A stretch of 37,016 nt of DNA from a virus (IMGVR_UViG_3300030419_000725:1-37016); one strand, 5' to 3'; positions 1 through 7,265 are shown, counted from the first letter of the stretch. The notes: generated by a model from the sequence alone, not told the origin. Program-made: numbers and translations.

Positions 1-326
1 ATAGAATACAAAAGAAGCGTGGAACCAATGAATTTGTAGATATAGGTAATGATGTTAAATCAGCTAATACTGATTGTATGAAGAAAGCATTACAAATGTA
101 TATGAATATTGCAGATGATGTTTATCGCAATCAAGTTGAAGACCTTACATTAGCTGATGAACAAAAGAATGATATTCTTGTTATTGCAAGTGAAATAAGC
201 GAAGAAAGAATGGAACAGATACATGGATTAATAAACGACCAAGCAATAAATACTGCAAATTACAATTCATCAAAACTAAAACTAGAGAGAGAACTGGAGA
301 AGCAAAATGCGAAATCTAAACAATAA
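1..326 (+). CDS. Partial protein, possible Rad52/Erf-type ssDNA annealing protein (C-terminus)
   Basis: The frame that ends at 326 is open back to the first base of the window, so this is the C-terminal part (about 108 residues visible) of a longer gene, not a small gene starting at the ATG at 78. The first visible stretch reads GTNEFVDIGNDVKSANTD, then MKKALQMYMNIADDVY. A pattern of 'TDAxKRAxxxxGIAxDVY' is familiar from Rad52/Sak-type and related phage single-strand annealing proteins; that assignment is from memory of the family and rests on a short segment. The remaining tail is charged and helical. It overlaps the next gene by 20 bases and lies just upstream of an SSB-like gene, a usual place for a phage recombinase. 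If correct, it would anneal complementary single strands during phage recombination. The coding assignment is firm, the function tentative. Confidence 0.6.
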   Translation, partial: RIQKKRGTNEFVDIGNDVKSANTDCMKKALQMYMNIADDVYRNQVEDLTLADEQKNDILVIASEISEERMEQIHGLINDQAINTANYNSSKLKLERELEKQNAKSKQ

Positions 327-597
327 TTATGGAGAAATTCATTCACTTCTTACAGAAGAAGAATGTTATACAATTGGCACTAACGATGGAAAAGAATTTA
401 GGAGAGTGGTTTATAAAGGAACTAAACTCTTAAATGGAAAACCTATGATGGTGTTTAAAACTGAAGACAATAGTAGATTAACAGTTAACCCATCATTTCA
501 CACTTTCACAATAGAAGAACAACCTCTACCTCAGCCTGAAGATTTAGAGTCTAAGGTAGATGTTTACATTAATAATAAAATAAAAAGGGAGAGATAA
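307..597 (+). CDS. Hypothetical protein, 96 aa
   Basis: I do not recognise this protein. The ATG follows GGAGAAGCAAA, a usable ribosome binding site, and lies inside the end of the preceding gene (20-base overlap). The middle is rich in beta-type residues with a Gly/Lys-rich core (YKGTKLLNGKPMMVF) and the C-terminus is charged and helical with a Lys/Arg-rich end. No membrane segment, signal peptide or cysteine cluster is visible. Its stop codon shares bases with the next start in a TAATG junction, so the two are probably translated together. Position between a recombinase-like and an SSB-like gene suggests a DNA-metabolism accessory, but that is only context. Confidence 0.7.
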   Translation: MRNLNNNYGEIHSLLTEEECYTIGTNDGKEFRRVVYKGTKLLNGKPMMVFKTEDNSRLTVNPSFHTFTIEEQPLPQPEDLESKVDVYINNKIKRER

Positions 598-872
598 TGG
601 GAAAAGTCTCACAAAAAGATACTCAAGACCTCATAGATAGTGGAGTGTTGAGTAAGAAAGCTCTAACTGCAATGAAAGAAAAAAACTTAGTTGCTAAAAA
701 CAGAACAACTATCAAAAGGTTTATGAAAACCGCTGATGGTAAGTTTGTAGAACCTAAGTTATATTTTCGTGGGTCAACTGGAACAAAACCTTCAAAGAAA
801 ATGGAAGAGTTCACAGCTGCTTATAATAAATTGCTAGAGAAATACACAACAACTAAAACAAACAATAAATAA
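597..872 (+). CDS. Small basic hypothetical protein, 91 aa
   Basis: Starts at the ATG of a TAATG junction with the upstream gene (GGGAGAGATAATGG), so termination-reinitiation is likely. The protein is Lys/Thr-rich and basic throughout, with helix-forming N- and C-terminal parts (DTQDLIDSGVLSKKALTAMK; MEEFTAAYNKLLEKY) and no hydrophobic segment. It could bind nucleic acid, judged only from charge. It ends 9 bases before the SSB-like gene. No family recognised. Confidence 0.7.
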   Translation: MGKVSQKDTQDLIDSGVLSKKALTAMKEKNLVAKNRTTIKRFMKTADGKFVEPKLYFRGSTGTKPSKKMEEFTAAYNKLLEKYTTTKTNNK

Positions 873-881
873 GGAGTAATA

Positions 882-1508
882 ATGGCAAAAGCACTAGACG
901 CTGTTTTTGATTCAACAGCAGCAAATAGTTGGTTACCAACTGAAGAAGGAAAGTATCCAGCTCACATAACATCTTTAACAACTAAAGAAGTTAATACAAG
1001 AGCAGGCGAAGCTATTGTTGTCAATATGACATATAAAGTAGCACCAGAAGTTGCAGATTGCGTTCAAGACTTATGGGAAATGGATGGATACAACTATAAG
1101 AAAGACTCAAGTGGAGATAGAATCCCTATTATGAATGGAGATGGTCAAGCCACTGCGAGTTGTGAACACTTAAAAGACAGAACTCTATATGATAATGGAT
1201 TTTGGGTATTCACTGATACTTCATCTGCTAGTAAGAATCAAAGATACTTTGCTTTACTTGAAAATCTTGGCATCAAATGTGAAGATGATAAAGGTATTAA
1301 GAAATTAATGCTAGTCGAAGAAGAAGATGTAATCGGAAAACCTGTTCTTGTTGATGTAAGAAGGCAAGAATATGTAACTAAGGAAACTAGAGATTTACCA
1401 GTTGACCAACAAGAAAAGAGGTCTACGTTTAAAGTAAGTACTTTAGAACCTTGGGAAGATGGAGATACTCTTAGTCAAGAAGAACTTGATGACGATGTAC
1501 CATTTTAG
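882..1508 (+). CDS. ssDNA-binding protein-like (SSB-type acidic tail)
   Basis: A 208-aa protein preceded by AAGGAGTAATA. The N-terminal two thirds form a beta-rich body beginning WLPTEEGKYPAHITSLTTKEV, a layout shared by phage DUF669/SSB-like proteins in which an OB-type domain opens with 'GxYxxxIxxxxxK'. The C-terminus is strongly acidic and ends EELDDDVPF, nearly identical to the DDDIPF tip that bacterial SSB proteins use to recruit partner proteins. I infer that it coats single-stranded DNA during phage replication and recombination. The neighbours agree: a possible annealing protein upstream, helicase and resolvase downstream. Length is slightly above that of E. coli SSB. The tail is seen directly; the OB fold is inferred. 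Confidence 0.65.
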   Translation: MAKALDAVFDSTAANSWLPTEEGKYPAHITSLTTKEVNTRAGEAIVVNMTYKVAPEVADCVQDLWEMDGYNYKKDSSGDRIPIMNGDGQATASCEHLKDRTLYDNGFWVFTDTSSASKNQRYFALLENLGIKCEDDKGIKKLMLVEEEDVIGKPVLVDVRRQEYVTKETRDLPVDQQEKRSTFKVSTLEPWEDGDTLSQEELDDDVPF

Positions 1509-1538
1509 TTGAAAAAAGGGTTTCCGTTAGTATAGGAT

Positions 1539-1624
1539 AATAGGGTAAATTAGAGGCGAGGGTAGTCAGATATACACATCTCTCTCTCGTCTCTCCCTTC
1601 CTATTCTCCCAAGAGACTACCCTC
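1539..1624 (+). promoter_or_regulatory. Non-coding inverted-repeat region with two exclusive hairpins
   Basis: The 137-base gap between genes (1509-1645) has no convincing ORF on the + strand but holds strong pairing. Hairpin A: AGAGGCGAG at 1552-1560 pairs with CTCGTCTCT at 1586-1594 (9 pairs, one G-U), extendable by two pairs inward and flanked by AATAGG 1539-1544 with CCTATT 1600-1605. Hairpin B: GAGGGTAGTC at 1558-1567 pairs perfectly with GACTACCCTC at 1615-1624. The two share bases 1558-1560 and cannot form together in full. Bases 1581-1610 are almost all pyrimidine. No U-run follows stem B, so it is not an ordinary terminator. A ribosome binding site (AAGGAAGAG) follows at once. Candidate roles are a switch-like leader, a hairpin promoter or an origin element. 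Confidence 0.5.
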
Positions 1625-1645
1625 AAAATTTCAAAAGGAAGAGAT

Positions 1646-1897
1646 ATGAAACAAGAATCAAGTGCAGTAATTAAACTAACTAAGTCTGAAATAGAAATGG
1701 TTATTAATGCTTTGCAACTTACTGAAGACGCAGCTAACCATTTTGATATAAACAATATGTTTACACATAAAATAAAACAAGATTTTATTAAAATAAGAAC
1801 AGATATAATACAAGGAGAAAAAGAAATTGAAACCAGAAACCAAACAAAAGAAAAAAATAGGAATGGCCCGCAAGCTTGCGAAAGCTGCGATGATTGA
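1646..1897 (+). CDS. Hypothetical protein, 83 aa
   Basis: The first gene after the structured gap, with a good ribosome binding site (AAAGGAAGAGAT before ATG). Residues 1-60 look like a folded helical region (KLTKSEIEMVINALQLTEDA), while the last 25 are polar with two cysteines in CESC. The last 71 bases overlap the next gene in another frame, so its C-terminus may be little constrained. No family recognised and no membrane segment. Coding status is supported by the start signal and by the tight chain of genes. Confidence 0.6.
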   Translation: MKQESSAVIKLTKSEIEMVINALQLTEDAANHFDINNMFTHKIKQDFIKIRTDIIQGEKEIETRNQTKEKNRNGPQACESCDD

Positions 1898-2126
1898 TAA
1901 ACCTTTATATAAACCAGCACCAGGTTTTGTTTACTTGCAAGATGTTAGTGTTGGTGAATTAGTCGAAACAAGTAATGGGTTACAAGCCATTGTTGTTGAG
2001 CATACAAACTCTGCAACTAAAATGTTGGTATTAAAAGCAGACGTTCATCCAGTTGAAGATAAAAATTTTTATTTAGGAAAGCAAAGATGGGGAATAGGAA
2101 CGGAAGTTAAAGTAATAGGAGATTAA
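1827..2126 (+). CDS. Hypothetical beta-rich protein, up to 99 aa
   Basis: Two starts are possible. TTG at 1827 has AAGGAG at 1812-1817, nine bases upstream; ATG at 1863 has only a weak ATAGG. I list the longer form. The N-terminus is very basic (KQKKKIGMARKLAKAA). The rest is beta-rich: GFVYLQDVSVGELVETSNG, then a C-terminal GIGTEVKVIGD. This layout resembles small SH3-like or OB-like barrels, but I do not recognise the family. It overlaps the previous gene by 71 bases (35 with the shorter form) and ends one base before the next ATG. Confidence 0.6.
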   Translation: MKPETKQKKKIGMARKLAKAAMIDKPLYKPAPGFVYLQDVSVGELVETSNGLQAIVVEHTNSATKMLVLKADVHPVEDKNFYLGKQRWGIGTEVKVIGD

Positions 2127-2127
2127 A

Positions 2128-2337
2128 ATGAAACAACCAGTAACATCATTAGAGCAAGAACTTCAAATGAGAATAGAATGGTTAGAGAGAGGATTAAAAG
2201 AAATTGTAAATCATTACTCTCATAACGATGTACCAAAAGAGGCTAGGGATATTGCTCAAGCATACCTTGATGGAGAGCCAACAACAGCCGACAGATACAA
2301 CAGAGGCGATGATGTAGAATATAAATATGGCAAATAA
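2128..2337 (+). CDS. Hypothetical helical protein, 69 aa
   Basis: Begins right after the upstream stop (TAAAATG) with AGGAGATTAAA as ribosome binding site. The first 45 residues form a likely helix or coiled coil (LEQELQMRIEWLERGLKEIV) followed by an acidic, Tyr-rich tail ending KYGK. The next gene starts within its last 11 bases. No known family. Confidence 0.65.
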   Translation: MKQPVTSLEQELQMRIEWLERGLKEIVNHYSHNDVPKEARDIAQAYLDGEPTTADRYNRGDDVEYKYGK

Positions 2338-2587
2338 TAGAGATGCTGTTAAAAAAAGTCCGTGGGAAACAAAATCTAAAGATGCTAAGAACGCTGATAA
2401 TAGAATAAAGTTTTGCAAATATTGTAATATGTGTTGGGAGAATGTTCTTTTAACAAATACTGGTAAAGGAAAAGACCAAATATATCATTATGTAGATTTT
2501 CCTTCCTATGGAAAGCAAAAAGAAATATGTTTTAAATGCAAAGGAGAGAGAAATGGCAAAAATGTCGTGGATAAGTTACCTATGTGA
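2327..2587 (+). CDS. Small zinc-ribbon-like protein, 86 aa
   Basis: Contains two cysteine pairs, FCKYC at residues 29-33 (with a further Cys at 36) and ICFKC near residue 70, in an arrangement typical of a zinc ribbon. The flanks are basic and polar. Such small zinc-binding proteins in phage early operons often touch DNA, RNA or host polymerase; here that is inference from the cysteines alone. The start lies inside the end of the preceding gene, with ATATGGCAAATA as context and no strong ribosome binding site, which suggests translational coupling. Its 3' end overlaps the next gene by 35 bases. Confidence 0.65.
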   Translation: MANNRDAVKKSPWETKSKDAKNADNRIKFCKYCNMCWENVLLTNTGKGKDQIYHYVDFPSYGKQKEICFKCKGERNGKNVVDKLPM

Positions 2588-2780
2588 ATCTGGTAACACA
2601 AAAGAGTTAATAGAAGAGGTCGGTGAAGAACTTGCCAACCAATTCTTACATGCTCATAATCAAATGAGAGAGAATAGAAATAACCCTGCATATCATAAAT
2701 TAAACGAAATTCATGATGAAATGCAGAAGGAGGTTAAGAATGAACAAATGTCCAGCGTGCGGTTATCATCTAAAAAGTAA
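2553..2780 (+). CDS. Hypothetical helical protein, 75 aa
   Basis: I choose the ATG at 2553 because it is preceded by AAGGAGAGAGAA; an in-frame ATG at 2508 would enlarge the overlap with the zinc-ribbon gene and lacks such a signal. The protein is helical and acidic (NTKELIEEVGEELANQFLHA) with a polar C-terminus. No membrane segment and no family recognised. Its last 41 bases overlap the next gene. Confidence 0.6.
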   Translation: MAKMSWISYLCESGNTKELIEEVGEELANQFLHAHNQMRENRNNPAYHKLNEIHDEMQKEVKNEQMSSVRLSSKK

Positions 2781-3114
2781 TCCCAATATGGGGAAAGAGA
2801 TGAACAAAATACTTAAAGGTCGAAATAAGAGAACTGTAAAAATGCTCAATAAAATAGCATCGTTAATTACTTCGGAAATACCATCGGAAACAAGATATAA
2901 ATATTATCAATTTCTACATGGTACTAAAGTAATAGAAGACAATGTTATAGAATGGGCTCTTCAAAGATATTATGAAGGTGAACATGTTTATCAAGGTAAA
3001 GGATTTGCTTATCTTAGAAGTATCGCACAAACTAGAGGTAAAAACATAGAAACAATAAAAAGAAACGAGAGAGCAAGATTAGGTTCTGTGCCTCCTGTTT
3101 ATCAAGGAGAATAA
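2740..3114 (+). CDS. Hypothetical basic protein, 124 aa, CxxC near N-terminus
   Basis: The start at 2740 is set by a near-perfect ribosome binding site, AAGGAGGT at 2727-2734, five bases before ATG. The upstream in-frame ATG at 2713 lies deeper inside the previous gene and has no such signal. The N-terminus is MNKCPACGYHLK, with one CxxC knuckle but no second pair. The remainder is a basic helical domain (NVIEWALQRYYEG; YLRSIAQTRGKNIETIKRNE) that could bind DNA. Position shortly ahead of the methylase and helicase genes is compatible with a replication accessory. No family recognised. Confidence 0.65.
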   Translation: MNKCPACGYHLKSNPNMGKEMNKILKGRNKRTVKMLNKIASLITSEIPSETRYKYYQFLHGTKVIEDNVIEWALQRYYEGEHVYQGKGFAYLRSIAQTRGKNIETIKRNERARLGSVPPVYQGE

Positions 3115-3115
3115 A

Positions 3116-3259
3116 ATGATAGTTTTTAATATAGCAGAATGGATAATAAATTTTTTAGTACTTGGAGTTAGTATCTGTTTTTGGGCTGGAGGGATTTTTA
3201 TGGTAACAATGCTAGTAACTGTATTAAAAGATTACATAGTAAGTTTTTTTGAAAAATAA
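3116..3259 (+). CDS. Small membrane protein, 47 aa
   Basis: Starts one base after the previous stop with AAGGAGAATAAA as ribosome binding site. Almost the whole length is hydrophobic: residues 8-36 (EWIINFLVLGVSICFWAGG and onward) form one long or two short membrane segments, followed by KDYIVSFFEK. It is the only membrane protein seen on the + strand. A role in the host membrane, such as superinfection exclusion, is possible but not shown. Confidence 0.65.
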   Translation: MIVFNIAEWIINFLVLGVSICFWAGGIFMVTMLVTVLKDYIVSFFEK

Positions 3260-3269
3260 AGGAGTTAAT

Positions 3270-3389
3270 ATGCCAAAAAAAACAACTAAAAAGAAAAACA
3301 TACCAAATAATTTTAGAGGAAAGGAAGACTTGTTCTTCAAAAAGATAAGAGATGGATTAAAGAAATTTTTAGAATCACCATTCAAATGA
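3270..3389 (+). CDS. Very small basic protein, 39 aa
   Basis: Preceded by AAAGGAGTTAAT. The N-terminus is a Lys/Thr run (MPKKTTKKKN) followed by a short amphipathic helix (FFKKIRDGLKKFLESP). Net charge is strongly positive. Its TGA overlaps the next ATG (ATGA). The ribosome binding site and the overlap on the same strand support a real gene; the function is unknown. Confidence 0.55.
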   Translation: MPKKTTKKKNIPNNFRGKEDLFFKKIRDGLKKFLESPFK

Positions 3390-3520
3390 ATACACCAAAA
3401 GAAAGATTAAAGGAGATTATAAAATTAATTAAAGACTTAGGTTGGGATTATGAGAGATTTTCATCCTCAGGTCAAGAAACATATGATAAGATAATAGAAC
3501 TTATTATAGATAAACAATAA
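3386..3520 (+). CDS. Very small hypothetical protein, 44 aa
   Basis: Begins in an ATGA overlap with the preceding gene. Residues 4-20 and 31-44 look like two helices separated by DYERFSSSG. No membrane segment or metal-binding residues. It ends 12 bases before the DUF932 gene. Supported by the overlap and by filling the space between two clear genes; the function is unknown. Confidence 0.55.
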   Translation: MNTPKERLKEIIKLIKDLGWDYERFSSSGQETYDKIIELIIDKQ

Positions 3521-3532
3521 AAGGAGAGAACT

Positions 3533-4321
3533 ATGTTACAAAATGCAATATTTCCAGTAAAAGAAGTACCAGCAATAGCAGCCGCTGATAGCAAATTTAC
3601 AGAGATAAATTCAACAGGATATAAATTCATAGTAAGAGAAGACACGGGCCAAGTGCTTAGTTGTATGACAGATAATTATAGACTTGTTACAAATAAATCT
3701 ATCATTGATGCAGCTGAACCAATAATTGATAAGCATGGTGGAGAAGTGAAAGAAGTAAATGTTTTTAGCAATGGAAGGTCTGTTCATATGAAATGGCATT
3801 TTCCTAAACATGTTGTCAAGATTGGAAAAGATGATGAATTAACACCTGAGATTGTTGTAGGTAACAGTTATGATGGTACTCTTGGAGTAAATATTATGGC
3901 TGGAGCATTCAGATTAATCTGTTTAAACGGTGCTGTTATAGGTATAGTTGCTTCTAGGTACAAGAACAAACATATCAAATCCAATATCTCTTTTGATGAT
4001 TTCGATGAAGTAATCTCAGAGACAATGGATAAAACAAAGTTAATCTTTAAAGAAGAATTTCCTGTTTTACAAGGAACTAATTTTAAAGATAAACATGTTA
4101 TTGATTTCTTGCAAATGTTTCCATTACAAGCAAATGAATTAGTCACACAAGCTCTTATAGCAAATAAACCTAAATCATTTTGGGATTTATTTAACGTAGG
4201 TACTAACGTACTAAGTCATCACATGAATAGAAATGCTCAATCCACTCACAACATTGAAGGAAGATTATATCCTGCAATTAAGAAGTGGGCTACTAAAGAG
4301 GCAAAAGTTGCCATCGCTTGA
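3533..4321 (+). CDS. DUF932-family phage protein, 262 aa
   Basis: Start preceded by AAAGGAGAGAACT. The sequence matches the DUF932 family as I know it from phages and plasmids: an early segment FIVREDTGQVLSCMTDNYRLVTN, a VHMKW strand, then GNSYDGTLGVNIMAGAFRLICLNG (key residues N and S, the GxxR and CLNG) and a helical C-terminus. The molecular function of DUF932 is not established; members sit beside replication or anti-restriction genes. Here it directly precedes and slightly overlaps the adenine methylase gene. The length is within the usual range. Confidence 0.85.
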   Translation: MLQNAIFPVKEVPAIAAADSKFTEINSTGYKFIVREDTGQVLSCMTDNYRLVTNKSIIDAAEPIIDKHGGEVKEVNVFSNGRSVHMKWHFPKHVVKIGKDDELTPEIVVGNSYDGTLGVNIMAGAFRLICLNGAVIGIVASRYKNKHIKSNISFDDFDEVISETMDKTKLIFKEEFPVLQGTNFKDKHVIDFLQMFPLQANELVTQALIANKPKSFWDLFNVGTNVLSHHMNRNAQSTHNIEGRLYPAIKKWATKEAKVAIA

Positions 4322-5141
4322 TTGGTACGATTGTCCTATTGTTATACCTTATTATGGTGGGAAGTATGAGTTGAGTAAAAGATTTGTTCCACTCATACCC
4401 CCACATGATAGGTATTTCGAGGTCTTTGCTGGAGGTTTATCAATGTTCTTCAGAAAAACAAAGGCTGAATGGAATGTACTAAACGATAAAGACAACAACA
4501 TTGTAAATCTGTATATATGTATAATAGAAAAAACGGATGAGCTTGTAGATATACTAAATTGGTTTCCCAAGTCTCGTAAATTATTCTTAGATTTCAAAGA
4601 GGAAGTACAGGAAAAACAAGAGATTGAGATTCCAGACCCAATGAGAGCAGCTCAATATTTCTATTGTATCAGACACAGTTTTAATAAATTAATTCATACC
4701 CCCTTATCTATGGTAAAAGATTGGAATAAAAACTGGGAAGAAGAGTTTAAATACTCAAGAGAAAAAATAGGAGGTGCCACTATAGAGAATTTAGACTTTG
4801 CAGAACTAGTTGATAGATACAATCCAAGACAAGGAGATTTCTGGTATCTAGACCCACCATACTTTATTGCTCATGAAAAAGGTAACAAGTATTATCAACA
4901 TAATTTTACTGCTGATGACCATTTAAGGTTAAAAGAAAAGGTAGATAAAATACATGATGATGGTGGAAAGTTTATGGTAAGTTATGATGCAGATGAAAGA
5001 GTTGCAGATTTGTATAAAGACTATGATGTTAGAACAATAGATTTAAAATACGCAGGTGCAACTGACGAGGCAAAACAAAAAGAGAGAAAAGAATACTTAA
5101 TAATAAATTATGAACCTGCTCATCAAGCAAGTTTATTTTAA
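4308..5141 (+). CDS. dam: DNA adenine methyltransferase, Dam/D12 class
   Basis: Transfers methyl from S-adenosylmethionine to adenine N6 in DNA. Visible motifs: IPYYGGKYELSKRF near the N-terminus, YFEVFAGGLSMFF (SAM-binding motif I) and the catalytic DPPY at residues 182-185 (bases 4851-4862) within FWYLDPPYF. Order and spacing match D12-class enzymes, and 277 residues is typical. The start is uncertain: I choose TTG at 4308 (AAAGAGG upstream, 14-base overlap with DUF932); ATG at 4233 would add 25 residues that do not look like the family. The enzyme may protect phage DNA against host restriction. Oddly, I could find no GATC in this window, so its target may be another sequence. Confidence 0.9.
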   Translation: MPSLDWYDCPIVIPYYGGKYELSKRFVPLIPPHDRYFEVFAGGLSMFFRKTKAEWNVLNDKDNNIVNLYICIIEKTDELVDILNWFPKSRKLFLDFKEEVQEKQEIEIPDPMRAAQYFYCIRHSFNKLIHTPLSMVKDWNKNWEEEFKYSREKIGGATIENLDFAELVDRYNPRQGDFWYLDPPYFIAHEKGNKYYQHNFTADDHLRLKEKVDKIHDDGGKFMVSYDADERVADLYKDYDVRTIDLKYAGATDEAKQKERKEYLIINYEPAHQASLF

Positions 5142-5153
5142 TAAGGAGATAAT

Positions 5154-6467
5154 ATGGCAAAAGAAATAAATGCAGCTCCATCCGCCTTAGAAGCTGAACA
5201 AGCTTTATTAGGTTGCATTTTAGAGGGAGGAGAAAGAGAGCAAGAGATTGCTATGGCTTGGATAAGAGATAATAATGCATTTTATACTATAGAAAATAGA
5301 CAAATATGGGAATCAATGGCTGAGTTGTATAAAGATGGAATAGAGATAGACTTTGTGACTCTTAGCAATAAAGTAAAAGACATACATGGAGAAAGTAAAG
5401 CATATTATATAACTGGATTAACAGAAGCTTTAATTAGTATAGCAAATGTTGAGAATTATGCAAGAATAGTATGGGAAAAATACATACAAAGAGAGACTGC
5501 TAAATCAGCTGAAGCTTTACTTAATGCAAGTTATGAAGACTATAAAGAAGTAGGCAGTATATTAGAAAAACATAGCAAATTAATAGACGAATTAAGACAA
5601 ATACAACCATCTAAAATTAAAGACATTGAAGTATTGGTTGAAGAGATGAAAGCAACAGTAGAAGAAGATACTAATCTTATACCATTTAATCTTGGACATC
5701 TCGATACATTTGCAGGTGGAATGACTCGTAAAGAAATTACTGTATTAGGTGGTAGGCCCGGTCATGGAAAAACAACTCTTGTAATAAACATCATTAAAGG
5801 ATTGGTTGAACAAGGTTACAGAGTAATGTTATTTAATCGAGAAATGAGCAATACAGAGATGTTAAAGAAGATGGTGGTAATGGAATCACATTCTCTTAAA
5901 TACGGAGATATAAGACGAAATGACCTATCTGATATTAATAAAGAAGAGTTTGAGCTAGTATCAGAAAGAATAAAAAGCGAATATGGTGAGTTTCTTATGT
6001 ATGATAATGTAAGAAGCCTTGATGATTGTTTAAGAGAAATTGCTAAACATAAACCAGATGTAGTTATTGATGATTATATTCAATTGATACAAGTAGATGG
6101 AGTTAAAGAAGGAAGAAGGTTTGAGATTGAAAAGATAATGCAAGAATACAAATGGATATGTAAGCAAGAAGATTGTTCAGCAATATTAGTATCTCAATTA
6201 AATAGAGAAATTGAAAAGAGATTAGACCCTAGACCTCGTATGAGTGATTATGCAGAGTCAGGTGTAATTGAACAAACTGCTGAATCGGCAATGTTTGTAT
6301 TCTACGGACACAACTTTGATAGTGAAAAATTTAATCCATATAAAAGTGAAATTATAGTAGCTAAAAGTAGATATGGTAAAATAGGAACACACTTAGTTGG
6401 GTTTAATGGAGGTAGGTGTAAATTCTATATGAACTCAAACATGGCGGAGAAAGACAATATTGCATAA
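5154..6467 (+). CDS. dnaB: Replicative DNA helicase, DnaB type
   Basis: A 437-aa hexameric helicase that unwinds the fork in the 5' to 3' direction. The N-terminal domain opens SALEAEQALLGCILEGG, the standard DnaB start. The RecA-like C-terminal domain has Walker A GGRPGHGKTT at residues 199-208, a following FNREM segment, Walker B PDVVIDDYIQLI, and SQLNREIEKR with DYAESGVIEQTAE, matching motifs H3 and H4. The start has AAGGAGATAAT. No primase gene or primase domain is seen in the window, so host primase or a gene outside must act with it. It overlaps the next gene by 8 bases. Identification is firm. Confidence 0.95.
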   Translation: MAKEINAAPSALEAEQALLGCILEGGEREQEIAMAWIRDNNAFYTIENRQIWESMAELYKDGIEIDFVTLSNKVKDIHGESKAYYITGLTEALISIANVENYARIVWEKYIQRETAKSAEALLNASYEDYKEVGSILEKHSKLIDELRQIQPSKIKDIEVLVEEMKATVEEDTNLIPFNLGHLDTFAGGMTRKEITVLGGRPGHGKTTLVINIIKGLVEQGYRVMLFNREMSNTEMLKKMVVMESHSLKYGDIRRNDLSDINKEEFELVSERIKSEYGEFLMYDNVRSLDDCLREIAKHKPDVVIDDYIQLIQVDGVKEGRRFEIEKIMQEYKWICKQEDCSAILVSQLNREIEKRLDPRPRMSDYAESGVIEQTAESAMFVFYGHNFDSEKFNPYKSEIIVAKSRYGKIGTHLVGFNGGRCKFYMNSNMAEKDNIA

Positions 6468-6759
6468 AAGTTGCTTGGGGTGTTATTACGAATACCATAG
6501 TAAATGCTATTGGTTTAAACTAAAAAATAATAGCACCCCAAAAGAAATACCTAAAGATGTAATAGGAAAAGGATGTAGTAAGTATTATAACACATCAATT
6601 GGTATATCTAAATCTAAATTGCAACAATTGTTAATAGAAAAATTTGATGGAGAAATTGTCGGAGACAAATACGAACCTCCTTCTAAACCAATAAAAGAAT
6701 ACAAAAGAAAGTGGGTTAAAAGCCCACATAAGTATTCTCACAGAAAGGATGCACAATGA
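6460..6759 (+). CDS. Cys-rich small protein, 99 aa
   Basis: Starts at TTG 6460 with GCGGAGAAAG as ribosome binding site, inside the end of the helicase gene. The N-terminus has four cysteines, CLGC (residues 5-8), KC near 16 and GC near 39, a pattern common in small phage proteins of unknown function that probably hold a metal. The C-terminal half is basic. It ends in an ATGA overlap with the resolvase gene, so it is translated between two replication proteins. Role unknown. Confidence 0.7.
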   Translation: MHKSCLGCYYEYHSKCYWFKLKNNSTPKEIPKDVIGKGCSKYYNTSIGISKSKLQQLLIEKFDGEIVGDKYEPPSKPIKEYKRKWVKSPHKYSHRKDAQ

Positions 6760-7265
6760 ATAAAACAATAATAGGAATAGACCCCGGTGCTAGTGGAGCT
6801 ATTAGTTTTACAACAACAGATAATAAGATAAGAAACAAAAACGGAGTTACTCCATATAAATGCCATAAATTAATACATGGCAGAACAATTATATGTACTA
6901 TGGCAAAACAAGCATACCATAAAGAAGTAGTAGCATACATAGAAAAAGTTCATGCAATGCCCCATGATGGTAGAAGTTCTTTGTTTAAATTTGGAGTAAA
7001 CTATGGAATTTGGTTAGGAATATTAAATGCTAAAGGAATTAAAACAATAGAAGTATCACCACAAAAATGGATGAAATGGTGGGAGAATAAATTAGGTATC
7101 AAACTTCCAAAAGAAAAAAAAGACAGAAAGAACAAACTTAAAGAAATAGCTTCTGATTATATTGACTATGAGCAAAAGACTACTTTATGGAACGCAGATT
7201 CAATTTTAATAACAATATACGGAATGTACACAGAAAAGGAGAGAGACAATGGAACACAAAGATAG
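6756..7265 (+). CDS. ruvC: Holliday junction resolvase, RuvC-like
   Basis: Cleaves four-way DNA junctions during recombination and before packaging. The RNase H-type fold is shown by IGIDPGASGAI at residues 6-16 (first catalytic Asp at 9), IEKVHAMPHDGRSSLFKFG with the second acidic residue, VSPQKWMKWW, and NADSILITIYG with the last Asp near the C-terminus. 169 residues is normal for the family. It starts in an ATGA overlap with the Cys-rich gene. It is the last enzyme gene of the + strand operon. Confidence 0.88.
   Translation: MNKTIIGIDPGASGAISFTTTDNKIRNKNGVTPYKCHKLIHGRTIICTMAKQAYHKEVVAYIEKVHAMPHDGRSSLFKFGVNYGIWLGILNAKGIKTIEVSPQKWMKWWENKLGIKLPKEKKDRKNKLKEIASDYIDYEQKTTLWNADSILITIYGMYTEKERDNGTQR

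Noticed and set aside
1471-1920. 149-codon open frame on the - strand across the structured gap
   Set aside because: It runs against the + strand operon, overlaps two well-supported genes, its protein has the Phe/Ser/Leu-rich look of an antisense frame in AT-rich DNA, and no ribosome binding site is seen.
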